This document shows positions 47,201 to 57,091 of a stretch of DNA of 64,000 nt, piece after piece; position 1 is the first letter of the stretch, and each line of letters starts with the position of its first letter. The notes beneath the pieces are model-generated. The model saw only the letters and a program-made list of their open reading frames with translations. It did not search any database and was not told the origin of the DNA. The stretch is from Turritopsis dohrnii (taxonomy: Eukaryota; Cnidaria; Hydrozoa; Anthoathecata; Oceaniidae), in assembly GCA_027922465.2 (NCBI GenBank), contig BQMF02000023.1, forward strand, positions 186,001 through 250,000, in the 5' to 3' direction. The translations under genes were made by a program, and so were the position numbers.

Positions 47201-49127
47201 GATTTAGGGAAACGACCACTTAACTGTGACATGGAAAGTTTCAAAAGGAATCTATCAACACATCGACATCCGAGAAGAAGGGAAGGAGAATGCATTCAGT
47301 CTTGGAAAATCTCTATGGATTGAAAACGAGGTACATATTATCAGTGGACAAATTTCTCGAAAAGCTGCTGCGAAGGAATGCATTTTTTAGAAATACACGT
47401 AAATCTGCATGCTATTTCAATGAATATGCTCTTCGCTGTAGTGACTTTTTTTTTCGCACACTGGGTAATGTGTAATTTCCAGAACAACTAACTTTATAAG
47501 TGACGTTTGAATGATCGAGAACTGTACCTAAAACTCCATAACCTAGACAATTTTGAGCTTTGTTTTTTGCTTATGATTGGTCGGTATTGACATTATTGAT
47601 TTTTGATTGGTCGCTTGTTTTCTTATTGGCTTATGATTGTTCGGTCATTGACAGTATTGATTTTCGATTGGTCGGTTGTTTCTTATTGAATCATGATTGA
47701 TCACTTATTCTTTTCATAGGAATATGAAGACTTGGATGAAATCATGACCCGTTACATCGCTCCTCTGTCGTCGCACGCTCGTGAGATTCTTACTCACAAG
47801 TACTTCAAAGAAAGTGAAGGAATTCGCTCCAAACTCGAAGAACTGTTGGCGTTAGAGAAACGGAAAGCTCCTGGTCGTATACCGTACTTTTTTTCAACTT
47901 CCAAGCAGTACCCTGGCAAATTTATGTTGGGTAAATATCATTTGATAAAAATATGGCTTCTTATTATTTTGTCTTTTTTCTTGTGTTGTTTGTTTCCGCC
48001 GTCGTTGTTGTCGTTGTTGTTGTTCTTATTTGTGACGTCACTGTTGTTGTCATTATTATTGTTGACATGTTTTACTCAGGTTACATGCCACGCAACAAAC
48101 CCAGGGTTGAATACGTCACAGTCACAGCTGAAGGATTTCGGTATAGAGGTCGAATCCATGCAAACACGGGTAACTTACTCAAGTGGTTCAAAGAACATTT
48201 TCGTGACCCAGTACCTGGTGTAGGTGAGTCGTTGTGGTTGCGAAAAACAGCAGTTCTAATCTTCTTAACGTTTGTGGCAAACACAACATAAATTACCTGA
48301 TAACTATCATCTTTGCATCCGCACTAGCATTTCTGATTTTAAGTCTTGAGTTTAAGTCTTGATTTTACGTCTTAATTTTTATGACTTCATCCAAGTTATC
48401 GTCCTTCTTCATGAGTCATTAAGGACAAACGTCCTGGGTATGTTTGACCACAGATGTTACTACAATGTTCGACGTTTAAATTAAAGGGGAACTAAACTTT
48501 AAAAAATCACTAAATTAAAGTTTACTTCCCCTTTAATCATGTGCTTGTTACGATGTACTGTGGTATTCGGAAATACATCACCGATCGACCGATGAAAAAG
48601 ACGCCCCATAACTTCTTAGTAATTACTAGTATTCCCCGTATCTTTTAGGTACTCCTGGATCATCTAGACGAACTCCTTACGGGCAAACACCAACTGGGTT
48701 GACCTCAGCAACACCTTACACCCCAGGTTCCACACCCTCCAATCTTATTTCAGAAGAAGAGGCTTCAAACATTATGCAACAGGCTTTTCCAGCAGGCTTT
48801 GATCAACAAATGTATAATAACCAGTTGGCGCAAACTCCTGGTACAACGCCCTCTAGATCAACACCAGCTTATTCCACGCCCGGTGGCTTTTCGACACCTG
48901 GTGGCTTCACCCCGCGTGAAAACTACGCCAACCAATCAGGCAACTTTGGTCATTGGGGCGGCAATCAACATAATCAACATTACGAGGGCGGTTTTAACGA
49001 CAGTTACAATAACTCCAGTGGAAAGTACCAGCCTAGGGGAAAACATCGCGGTGGCCAGCATCGCTCGCATGCAAACGACCGACGCCGTCATGAAAGTGGT
49101 GGACATCGACGTAGCAGCCGCCGTTAG
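30631..49127 (+). CDS. SUPT6H: SPT6 histone chaperone and transcription elongation factor
   Basis: SPT6 travels with RNA polymerase II, reassembles nucleosomes and binds IWS1 and the phosphorylated polymerase linker. I rebuilt 29 coding exons: 30631-30754, 30994-31092, 31177-31256, 35488-35783, 36199-36379, 36489-36686, 37369-37473, 37539-37628, 37911-38053, 39097-39518, 40200-40335, 40432-40570, 40827-40993, 41147-41186, 41428-41571, 42099-42344, 43031-43243, 43434-43571, 43646-43813, 43975-44190, 44408-44812, 45007-45147, 45779-45885, 46257-46348, 46835-46950, 47208-47330, 47720-47930, 48080-48223, 48649-49127. The total is 5163 nt in one frame, 1720 residues plus stop (human 1726). All domains of the family are present in order. 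The start [12 protein letters not shown] matches the human MSDFVESEAEES. All introns are GT-AG; intron 3 is 4.2 kb because of a transposon. Confidence 0.98.
31570..33949. mobile_element. 2.38-kb TTAA-flanked DNA transposon remnant (Kolobok-like) in SUPT6H intron 3
   Basis: Ends are AGGGATTGTCCGGTAAAAA and the reverse complement TTTTTACCGGACAATCCCT, each next to TTAA (31566-31569 and 33950-33953). A THAP zinc-finger remnant lies near 33096-33316. The combination of a TTAA duplication, AGG-type ends and a THAP domain is that of the Kolobok superfamily. No intact transposase is left. A second inverted-repeat pair near 32535-32830 (gccggatctccatctagacg against tctagtggagatccggct) suggests another small element nested inside. 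Confidence 0.82.
33096..33316 (+). pseudogene. THAP-domain zinc-finger remnant of the transposase
   Basis: Reading from 33096, a CxxC pair (CALC) is followed, after an in-frame stop, by [20 protein letters not shown]. This is the hallmark THAP segment (Phe, Pro, DP, LR, Trp). A little downstream, in another frame, [13 protein letters not shown] resembles the end of the same domain family. The stop, the frame change and the loss of the intervening C-x2-H make it non-functional. Confidence 0.75.
36489..44812 (+). CDS. SUPT6H: SUPT6H exons 6-21: Tex-like core (HTH, YqgF, HhH, DLD, start of S1)
   Basis: Residues about 261-1250 form the core shared with bacterial Tex. Visible markers are [12 protein letters not shown] and the helix-turn-helix segment ([14 protein letters not shown]), [29 protein letters not shown], the YqgF-like fold ([29 protein letters not shown]), the helix-hairpin-helix ([29 protein letters not shown]), and the death-like domain ([20 protein letters not shown]). 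Exon 41147-41186 is only 40 bp. Introns 20 and 21 carry a long GTT microsatellite and a MITE immediately beyond the donors. Confidence 0.95.
42483..42725. mobile_element. 243-bp MITE with CAGGGTCTAA ends (copy 1, SUPT6H intron 16)
   Basis: Starts CAGGGTCTAATCTAGAATGG and ends GGCCTAGGTTAGACCCTG. An 8-bp motif ATTGTGAA is found on both sides within a few bases of the ends, suggesting an 8-bp duplication as in hAT or P elements, but the exact ends are uncertain. An inverted copy is at 60962-61178. Confidence 0.75.
43833..43953. mobile_element. full-length copy of the CCCAGTGGGCAAA MITE, SUPT6H intron 19
   Basis: CCCAGCAGGTAAATTAT at the left, gaagattttgctcactggg at the right. It lies between exons 43646-43813 and 43975-44190 and fills most of this 161-bp intron. 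TA occurs on both outer sides (cta/CCCAG and CTGGG/tac). Confidence 0.85.
44200..44299. repeat. (GTT)n microsatellite, about 33 units
   Basis: An uninterrupted GTT run begins about 10 bases after the donor of SUPT6H exon 20 (GATGAT/gtaagt at 44191). It keeps the exon frame open into a poly-valine stretch if the intron is retained. It is likely length-variable between individuals. Confidence 0.97.
44866..44960. mobile_element. copy of the CCCAGTGGGCAAA MITE, SUPT6H intron 21
   Basis: The central block (gtgcatttctatagaattat, ttcaatgaaaatactcttcatcg) and right arm (agtgactttttgacgaattg) are clear. The left terminus is eroded (gccggcacatttgataaaaa). Begins about 50 bases after the exon 21 donor. 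Confidence 0.75.
45007..49127 (+). CDS. SUPT6H: SUPT6H exons 22-29: S1, tandem SH2 and C-terminal tail
   Basis: The S1 RNA-binding fold is completed in exons 22-23 ([32 protein letters not shown]). The first SH2 domain covers exons 25-26, with the phosphate-binding arginine in CIIRPSSK. The second, degenerate SH2 covers exons 27-28 ([34 protein letters not shown]). The last exon encodes a 159-residue low-complexity tail with TPG and STPGGF repeats, ending in a His/Arg/Gly-rich stretch (GGHRRSSRR). The human tail is rich in TP motifs too, but lacks this arginine-rich end. Confidence 0.95.
45538..45625. mobile_element. partial copy of the CCCAGTGGGCAAA MITE, SUPT6H intron 22
   Basis: Shows gtcactgctgtgcttttgaaa, the central ttcagtgaaaatactcttcatc and agtgactttttgatgaaatt. 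Both outermost ends are lost. Confidence 0.7.
46139..46232. mobile_element. reverse-oriented copy of the CCCAGTGGGCAAA MITE, SUPT6H intron 23
   Basis: Reads cttcaaaaagtcactgtgac, then ttgtgtgtagatttctatag and gcaccccttcgcag. It ends about 25 bases before the acceptor of exon 46257-46348. Confidence 0.75.
46363..46515. repeat. composite tandem array, 30-bp units followed by 21-bp units
   Basis: Two and a half copies of a 30-bp unit (attgtctgcatggagaaggg followed by tgctatatta) pass into three to four copies of a 21-bp unit (ttatggtgcaagggtgctat followed by a). Both units share the core gggtgctatatta, so one array evolved from the other. It lies just after the donor of SUPT6H exon 24 (46349). 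Confidence 0.92.
46590..46708. mobile_element. copy of the CCCAGTGGGCAAA MITE, SUPT6H intron 24
   Basis: Left part cctagtgaaaaatttgttga, centre acttttacagaaatatacgt, right part cgcagtgtcttttttgaagt then cccacta. Both arms are recognisable but diverged. Confidence 0.75.
47341..47466. mobile_element. copy of the CCCAGTGGGCAAA MITE, SUPT6H intron 26
   Basis: Left end CAGTGGACAAATTTCTCG, right end cgcacactgggta. It starts about 10 bases after the donor of exon 47208-47330. The centre carries a small insertion. Confidence 0.8.
48485..48532. mobile_element. 48-bp TTAA-flanked hairpin MITE in SUPT6H intron 28
   Basis: AGGGGAACTAAACTTTAA at the left pairs with TTAAAGTTTACTTCCCCT at the right across a 10-12-base loop. 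TTAA flanks both ends (48481-48484 and 48533-48536). It is a minimal foldback relative of the longer element at 58797-59254. Confidence 0.85.
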
Positions 49128-49227
49128 ATTTGTCGCCACAGTTTTATTTTCATTGTACACGTCGAAATTCGAAATTCGAGCGTGTTTAATGTTCGGACAG
49201 ATGTTTATATTGCGTTAAAAAAATAAT

Positions 49228-49233
49228 AATAAA
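49228..49233 (+). promoter_or_regulatory. probable SUPT6H poly(A) signal AATAAA
   Basis: AATAAA lies 100 bases after the SUPT6H stop codon in an A-rich context. A MITE begins just beyond, so the 3' UTR is probably about 120 bases unless a later signal is used. Confidence 0.6.
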
Positions 49234-49237
49234 AAAA

Positions 49238-49300
49238 TTGCCAGAGGAGTAGCATTTCTCAACTGTTATTTCAATATAAATGCTCTCCATCGCAGTGTAT
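49238..49300. mobile_element. fragment of the CCCAGTGGGCAAA MITE just past SUPT6H
   Basis: gccagaggagtagcatttctc followed by ttcaatataaatgctctcca and tcgcagtg. Only the middle remains. The phrase ttctcaactgttatt appears twice here (around 49254 and 49302), a short local duplication. Confidence 0.6.
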
Positions 49301-50975
49301 TTCTCAACTGTTATTACCGTGTATTGACGGGTTTGTTAGGAAACAACGGCGAAAAATGAGAAAAGTTCAAGCGAAGCTGTCACGTTCGTGTGAATCCAAC
49401 ATAATGTAGCGATGTGTATTGTCTAAAGTCAAAGTGGAAACCCAGACTGTTTGATGACTTGTATCGATACACTGGTTCCCAGAAGTATAGGGTCTATTGA
49501 TAACAGTTAAATGCAACCTAAAGACTGGAGGGACGAACGTCTTTCGCTTTTGGCTTTTAAACTGTTTTTTAAATTCTACACCAGATTTCAGTAGACTGTT
49601 TTTTTTTTCTCTTTTTTTTTCTTTTTAAGCAATTACAACTATGTTTGGTATTGTTTTTCTAGTTGGATTTTTCGTAAACATTCGATTCAACCTTTCTGGT
49701 ATCATTCTTAGCCGAGTGTCAACCTCTTTCAATCGTTTTTAGCCTGGATGCCGTAGTTTTACGGTTCATTTTTTTTTTATATATATAGCCTTTATACACA
49801 AGAGCGTTGCTCTATGTTTATTCATTTTCTAGTCGTAAGAAATTATTTGAGATACGAAATCAACTGCAAAATATCTTAAGATGACAAGTGACAATCGAAA
49901 TAAATGTGACCTTCTCCGAACCCCTTTGTTTTTTTCTTCATTTAGTTTGGATGATTGAGCTCATGAATAACTCTTGTCTCGCTTCACCCAAAACATTTGA
50001 TGGTGGGGAACCAACCGGCAACTTTCCGTCTTAACTAAACTTGGAAATTGAAAGCAATGTAGTTGGCTACCGTCAAAATATCGTATAGTATTTCTGTAAC
50101 ACTTGAATTCCAAAGAATGTACTTATTTGATTTTTCTATTGGTAATATTAGCGTCACCAGGGACAATGGCAAAGTTTTCCTCAGATCTCACTTCTAGAGT
50201 TATGGAGTTATGGAGTTTTCCGCCATCAAAGTGTGACCTGACTGCTCGGATTTCTGAGTTTTGGATCTATGATCGCGCTTATAAATAACGCCATGCTAAA
50301 AATAATTATACATTCAGTTCAAAATACTACAATTAGGTAAATACAACTAGCCTACAAAATGCACTCGTTAGTCTGGATAATATTCTTCATATACGATCAG
50401 TGTTATCAGTCGTTTTTCTTTTTTGTAACCTAAATGATATTTATCTACGACAAAGATTTATAACGTCTCGTGCCTTTTCAATTTTTTCGATAGAGATAAA
50501 CGTGCAAATTTTTCAACTTCATTAAAAGAGGTAAAATTACTTTTCAATATGTACCAACCTCGTTCCCAGGGCTTCTTGCCTTTTTAAGATACGGCAAGAA
50601 GTTCTGGGAACGAACTTGAATATCTGGAACACAGAGGTGCTTCGGATTTGGGATGTCCCCAGATATTCCTGAGTTATTGATGGCAAGAACAAAAAAATGG
50701 AATTTATGCTATTTGAATTGCGTAATACATCATTCGTATATCCTTCTTCAAGACACAAAATTGTCTAACTAGTTTTACATCATTATATGATGCATTGTAT
50801 TTACCAGTCTCAAACTAACGATGTTTTTGCCACGTTTGCCCAAACATTTTATACTAATTTTCGCCGTTGGTTTGACACTGGTAGAGACGAATATATTCTC
50901 ATACAGAACTAAATTTGTCTTAGTGATACGTAGAAAAATCTCCACGCAATCAGTGTTTTGCCGCAAAAGTCATCA
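49301..50975. other. intergenic region between convergent SUPT6H and the LMO-type gene
   Basis: Poly-T stretches near 49591-49625 and 49770, and otherwise AT-rich sequence with no supported gene. The right side should contain the 3' UTR of the minus-strand LMO-type gene. One foldback MITE is annotated separately. Confidence 0.45.
50555..50621. mobile_element. foldback MITE of the CAACCTCG family (short form)
   Basis: CAACCTCGTTCCCAGGGCTT pairs with GGCAAGAAGTTCTGGGAACG, giving a 67-bp hairpin. The flanks start aatat on the right and contain aatat on the left, but the 9-bp duplication, if any, has diverged. It lies downstream of the LMO-type gene. Confidence 0.75.
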
Positions 50976-53900
50976 TCAATGTTGCTCATTATGCAGACGG
51001 TGTGACCAGGCAGTATTTTCTAATGACACATTTTTACTCCAAGAAGAAGGAACACCGTTTCCCTGATACGCTCTTCCTTGTTTTTCTCGATAGTGTTTCG
51101 TGCAAGCTTCGTTCAATACTTCTTCGGGTATGAACCTACACTTTGAACATATGATATTTTTCCCACCAGATATAGTAACTGGATCTCCCACGCAGAATTG
51201 TGTTCTGCAATATATACATTTGAAACATTCTAAGTGATAATTCAGCTTGCCATTTTTAAAACGTAACACGTAGTCTGTTGAGGGAATGACTTGGTCACAC
51301 ATACTACAAATGCCTCGATCTCCAAATGTTCTAAAATTGAAATCAAAATCTTTCATAAATCGGATAAAAAACGGATTATAACATGATGTAGGACAACACA
51401 AAAGCACATCGAGAGCTTCGGCAAAATTTACAGAGGAGGGATAATCAGTCACAAATTTGCCCACTGGGTATGGCTTGGTTCACACCCATTCCTTGATTCG
51501 CAATGACTCAGTAATTTCAGGTTCATCTCGTAGTAGGGGGGTGTTAAGTAGATGCATGTCTTATCTGAAAAGTGATAAAGTGTGTAAAGGAAGTCGATGG
51601 TCAAGTAATGAACTTTAGATGGCTGTTTTAGCGACGACCTTTCGCAATTTTAATTTTTTTAGCTTTTTTTTTTTAACTTTATACAGTGGACTCTCTATAA
51701 TTCGACTTTCCATTACTCGAACTCTCCATAATTCGAACTGAATCAATGGGACCCTTCAAGCTAAAACCTAGCAATATCACTCTCTAGAACTCAAACTCTC
51801 CATTATTCGAACGGTTTTGTTTCCCCCTTCGATGTTCGAGTCAGAGAGAGTCTACTATAGAGGTAAAAAGTCTACTTCTTGTTTGTGTTCTCCTTCGTTG
51901 ATGATATTATAGTTTAAATGCACATTTCCTTCGAGAATAATATAACATCTTGAAGAAGATCCATGGTAGTGTTAACAAGTTTTGCTTTACGGTAGATAAA
52001 GCTTTCTTATATTAGCTTCTTCTGATACAAGCTGATAAAAGCTCTTACAAGCTATGTTCACACTTTGCCTTGAAAACTCATACTTAGTGGGCAAACTTGT
52101 TGAAAAAGATCTGCGAAGAAGTGCATTTCTATAGAAATATACATACATCTTCAATGAAAATGCTCTTCTCGTTGGAGTGACTTTTTGACGATTTTGCCTG
52201 CACTGTGCACCTTTTTTTGGCCAAAATCAAAGTGATCATCACTTGAATTTAGTTACTATCTAGCCACATATATGTTACATATAAAGATTCATCACTTAAT
52301 TTTCCAATTACCAGGCAAACTTCAAATTATTGAGCGAAAAAGAAAACGAATAAATTCATCGCACAGTAAAAACTAGGCCTTAAGTTTATTTGTTTCCTAG
52401 CGACACGTTGAAATAATCAGACGCAATAAGATAGTGCGACTTTCTTTATAACAAACATATACTACTAACAAACATGGTTATCCCCAATTCACTATAAAGA
52501 TAATGAACAGTTATTAAGGAAAACTAGAGACAGCCAATCATTTGTTTATTTCCCTTGCTTGCCATTTCCGCCATTTTGGCATTTGTTACCAGACCCATTT
52601 CATACTGGGATTCACACTGATGACGTCAGAAAACTACAAGCTTCAGTTATCTTTAAAACAGTCCATTATCTTGGCTTCGAATATGACGCAATGGCCACGT
52701 GGTTCAACCGTCTAACTCGTTAAGCCACGATACAATGACCTATTTAACCGAGGTTTCCAAGTCATTTTTTTTTTAATCGGTTTAATGTGCTAAATTTGAA
52801 GTAGTGTTAATTAACTAAACATCACCATAATTAAGTACAACGTTCTAGTCTGGATTCCATTTTAGTCTGGATAACTCAGTTGAACGGAATCTTTTGATAA
52901 TGCTTTTTTGCATACGGCGCAGAAAACATAACGCTGACAACGCGGTAGCATTTTCAGGACCCGACCCAACCCAATAACAAACATAATATAGGTGTTGGAA
53001 CTTTCGAACTATAGGTTCATAAGATGTCATCATTAAGGTAAGCCAGTCATCCAGTGGGAAAAATCGTCAAAAAGCCACTGCGATGGCGAGCATTTTTATT
53101 GAAGCAGTGTGTATATTTCCATAAATTTGTACTCCATCACAATGATTTTCAGTAGAACTTTGGTATTTCTGCTCAGATTAAACGAGCAAGACTCCTTCTA
53201 TCAATCGAAAGTAAGAGATTCATAGTTAGACAAATACACTCATAATGTTACAGTCTCAGTGGGCAAATTTGCTTAAAAATTACTGCTGCGATAGAAATAC
53301 ACACACCATTTCATTGGAAATCGCAGTGGGGTTTTTTGACGATTTTTTTCAACTGAGGTAGAAGCCTTGTATGCCATGTTCTGTTTATTTTGTATTACCT
53401 AGACCTCCAAATCAGTAACCACCATCTAATCGATATAAAATCAATCATATATTTATTCATTGTTATTGTCGGTTAATTACAGGGTGAGAGGACTATGTAA
53501 ACATTGAGAAATATTGATTCGGAATTACGTCACTTTTTGTTTTAGAGATTTTGATTCATGAGTTGACGCCGACGTATTACCGTCATGTCGCACATACTAC
53601 GTTATTTCAAGGAGCCCAATCACATTCATGGGTTTTTGCCAAAGAAGTAAAGCAATCTAGAACCCGGATCTTTTTTTTGGCGTCCGTATATTAAAAAGGC
53701 AAGAAATCCTGGTTTCCATGTTGGAAGTAAAGAAAAGCAAGATTATTACATACCTCAAAAAGTCTTCGTGACAAAATTTGGCTCCTTGTCTGTGGTAAAA
53801 TTTATCAGCGAGTTTATAAAGTGGTTTTCTGCAGAAATCACATTTCAAACATTTTTCATGCCAGAATTTTCCCAGCGCGTGTAATAGGTACTTGTTCTCT

Positions 53901-54190
53901 ATAAGCCGTTTGCATAGTGCACAACTGACTTTATCCTTCATACGATTAACTTTTGTTTTTCCACAATCTGCCTTGATGTATTTCAATAGTTTAACAGAAC
54001 TGCTTTTTACGTCACCATCTTTAGTCTTCTCCCATCTTTGTGTTCTTCTATCCAAATGCTCTTCAATTTTTCGGTCACCTATCTGTGTTAGTGATTGGTT
54101 CAAACACATCGCAAAGGGCTTTTCTTTTCTCATGCATAGAGCACTGCATGGATGGAGTTCCGCTTCATACTTCGTATAAGGTGCCATCAT
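50976..54190 (-). CDS. LIM-only (LMO-type) protein, two LIM domains
   Basis: Two exons, 54190-53754 and 51330-50976, joined in frame (AG/gtatgt donor, ttttag acceptor) give 263 residues. The first ATG of an ATGATG pair was taken as the start. LIM1 (about 90-142) reads CALC, then FWHEKCLKCDFC and FCHED. The junction DFLR/TFG sits exactly between the LIMs, as in LMO proteins (DYLRLFG). LIM2 (about 154-211) reads CSMC, YHLECFKCIYC, FCVGD and CSKC, closest to LMO1/2/3. LMO proteins bridge LDB and transcription factors in the nucleus. Unusual features are a 90-residue Lys/Arg-rich N-terminal extension and a 50-residue C-terminal tail, longer than in typical LMOs, with no homeodomain. Only the two exons support the call; a further 5' exon is possible. 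Confidence 0.85.
51684..51857. mobile_element. pogo/Tigger-like MITE in the LMO gene intron
   Basis: Preceded by TA, starts CAGTGGACTCTCTATAATTC and ends GAGTCAGAGAGAGTCTACT, followed closely by TA. The repeated 'attcgaactctccat' type motifs are typical of pogo/Tigger terminal regions. It is located a few hundred bases 5' of the LIM2 exon on the gene strand. Confidence 0.78.
52086..52207. mobile_element. full-length copy of the CCCAGTGGGCAAA MITE in the LMO intron
   Basis: Left end ttagtgggcaaacttgttga, right end tgactttttgacgattttgc then ctgcactg. The central gtgcatttctatagaaatat is perfect. Confidence 0.85.
53051..53155. mobile_element. reverse-oriented copy of the CCCAGTGGGCAAA MITE in the LMO intron
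   Basis: ccagtgggaaaaatcgtcaa at the left and ttgtactccatcacaatgat at the right. This is the first of two copies only about 100 bp apart. Confidence 0.78.
53259..53357. mobile_element. copy of the CCCAGTGGGCAAA MITE with a central deletion in the LMO intron
   Basis: ctcagtgggcaaatttgctt at the left, tcgcagtggggttttttgac then caactgagg at the right. Faces opposite to the copy at 53051. Confidence 0.78.
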
Positions 54191-57091
54191 CGTTTTAGGA
54201 AACAACTTCAAAATATACAAGTGATATTTGAGTTACTATATCATATTGCTTACCATAAATATAATTTGTCTGTTATATTCTGATGTTCCACAACTTTCCT
54301 GCTAAAGATTATTCTGAGCGCATGTTAGGCAGATTGTCAAGCCTTTATATAGAGCACTGATAGAAATATATAAAAGATTCGAATATCAATTCATTTTCTG
54401 TTTATTTACCATGGCAACACACTAACTTGCTAATAATTTTTAAGATGCCATTTTTACGATGCATTTAATTATGGAAACCATTCAAACCAGAATTAAATAA
54501 TGTACCTACACGTATTTGTTTTTTAAAAAAAGAACCAGTGGAAGGCTGTAGTGCAGGCAGTTTCTTCAATTTTTTGCCATTTTAGTACTGAAAGTTTCTT
54601 AATTGATTACTTGAACTCAGATTGTATTCAGATAACCTAAAAGCTGTTTAGACATATATTGACTATATTGAATCGAAACAAGGATTGGAAAAATATGAGA
54701 TTTTAAAGTTTCCAAACGTAACGTGCTGTCATGTATTACTTTGTTATAATCACAATGATTGGTTGAAATTTATTATAATCACAATGATTGGTTGAAATTT
54801 GATTGACGTTTGCGGGAAATTCATCTGAAATTTCCCGTTGATTTGAAATTTCTTTTCAACCTGATATTTCCCGCCAAATTGAACGAAACGTTCGAAAAGG
54901 TGAAATCGACAACAATTTTCGAATTCTCTGATGAGTCCACAAAAGAAATTGACATTTTAATTAATTTTTCGCAACGAACGTTCGTGAAAAATGTTTTGAC
55001 ACGAGAGTACAAGTTTTATTTCTTTGGGCTTAAACAAAGTAGTACGCAGAGGGATTTTTCATGCGATTAATCAGTACACGGTCATTTGTGAAATTTCACT
55101 CGTTTGTTTTTCAAAATTTCAGAAAAAAACTTCGGGAAACAGAGGTGGATATAGACATAGTCAAACTTTATGGAGGAGCACACTATCACGAATTTTCTTT
55201 TCAGTCTCAATTATTGTTAATTGCGCGTTTTTCTTTTCTTCTTTTAACAACTTAACTCTCCTCCAGAAAATTTGACTATTTTCTAAATCCGCCTATGGGA
55301 AATTAATATCAAAATTCCTTCAAACCCATTTTATTACTAGTACACAGAGTACATAAATTATCAAGTGAAAATAACTATTCAATCACACAAACGTATGTTC
55401 ATGAAAATATACTTATTTGATATTATATACATGGAAAGTTACTTTTATTAGTTTTTTAATTTTTTGAAGCCTAAAAAATTCAGTACTGAAAGTTTCTTAT
55501 TTTTAAGGAAGCTCCAGCCTCTAGTTCTTATAAATGGGTTTCTTTTGAAAAAACGTTAAAAATGAAAATCCTCTTAAGAAAACCTCAATCCAATTTCTTT
55601 TGCGTATATATGGCATTTTTAAATTCGAATATATGCTAATTAAAATCCATTATTATACATTAAGAAATGGATTAAACCACACATAAAAAATTGCAAAATA
55701 TCCAAAGTAAAAATAGAAATATCTTCTTTTGAACGAAATTTATATTAATTGAACAAAAATATTCAAAGAAAAAATTAATTATAGCATAAACGATTTTCTA
55801 TATTTAGAGGGAAGATTGTAATAGAATGAGCACCCACATAATCTCCATGGAATGATGAGAGAGAAGGAATTTTTTAATCAAGGAGCATTATTTCCAACTC
55901 AATGGTTGATTGATGTTGACTATAAGACACCCACTCCATATTGGTAAACAATAGAGTACTCCTACTCAAGCTCGAGCAGATTGTCAAGGATGCCACCAAA
56001 ATTATACAATAGATAATATATAAAAAGTGGCTTTAAGGATACACTAACAGTTTTGAGGCCACACTTCGTAATGTGCGCACGTCGATCTTGTTAGAAATTG
56101 GTCGCATTTCAAGACATTTTTGCATCATTTTTCTTCATTTTATCATAGTTAATGTGACCACCAGTGGACCATTTCCTCCTTAAAGGTTTATCTTGCAAGA
56201 TTGGTAAAGCGAAAAAAGGTTTCAAAGCAATCTCGAACGCAGCAATAATAATTATCACCATTGACGTAACAGTGTGGGGTGTGTAGTTAGTAAAAGGTTG
56301 TGCTCACAATGCCAAGATGATCGAGTTTAAAACTCACACTTTTGACAAATTTTTCGTCAAGAGGTTTGCAGGCAATCTCATTCCCAGGAATTCTTGCCTT
56401 CTCGTCCATATAAGGGAAGGAATCCTGGGAAAGAGGTTGATTTGCAGGATTTGAAACTTTGCGTATGGAACAGTGATGCAAAGAAAAAACATCACAAAAG
56501 AAACAAAAACTGATATTCTCAGCTATATAAAACAGTGCTCAATTAATTAACAGCACTGCATTGTGGTAGCTCAGTATTTAGATAATAAAATTCTGAGAAC
56601 GATCGATTGATGTACAATCTTATTTACGCATCTTCTAAAACTTTCAGAAATTTATAGTAAGATTCCATTCATTCGTTTTGTTTCATGTTTATTGAATAAT
56701 GTGTACAAATATGGCTGTTGTCTGGTATACATTGCATTTATTTTAGAATGCATCTCAAAAGAAAAAAAAAAGCGATATTTTCCTTATAAGGTAAAAAACG
56801 CTTACCATGTTTTGAATAGCTGAGATTCCGAGAATAACAGCAATATTCCGAACGCCTGCATGCATGCAGGGTAACAACAACAGAACTAAATGATGATGTT
56901 TCTAAGTAAGTACAAGCGAAATTCATCATAACTAACTGAAAATCATGGTAAAAGATTCTCAGCCTCATTGCCATGATTATGAATGTCCCTAAAAACACGG
57001 TTGGTCGAGGAAAACACCTGAACATTCATAACAAAGAACATTGACTGATCGTGGTCAAACTTTTTTAGTACAGAAGGTGAACATGTTGCTT
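54191..57091. other. intergenic region between the LMO-type and zinc-finger genes
   Basis: No supported gene. A 28-bp phrase (ttataatcacaatgattggt and following) is directly duplicated at about 54742-54798. The phrase 'tagtactgaaagtttctta' at 54584 recurs near 55481. The LMO promoter should be at the left end. The stretch 54810-55260 is open for 60-86 codons in several frames on both strands, but nothing resembles a protein family. Confidence 0.4.
56373..56439. mobile_element. foldback MITE of the CAACCTCG family with 9-bp target duplication
   Basis: CAATCTCATTCCCAGGAATT pairs with the end CCTGGGAAAGAGGTTG. It is flanked by GTTTGCAGG (56364-56372) and ATTTGCAGG (56440-56448), a 9-bp duplication with one mismatch. 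Confidence 0.82.

Noticed and set aside
48549..48560. Search for tRNA or other structured RNA genes in the intergenic parts
   Set aside because: No cloverleaf with A and B boxes could be supported by eye; hairpins seen belong to MITEs.
54810..55275. Overlapping frames of 60-86 codons on both strands
   Set aside because: No family resemblance, no splice context, and equal openness on both strands suggests composition rather than coding.
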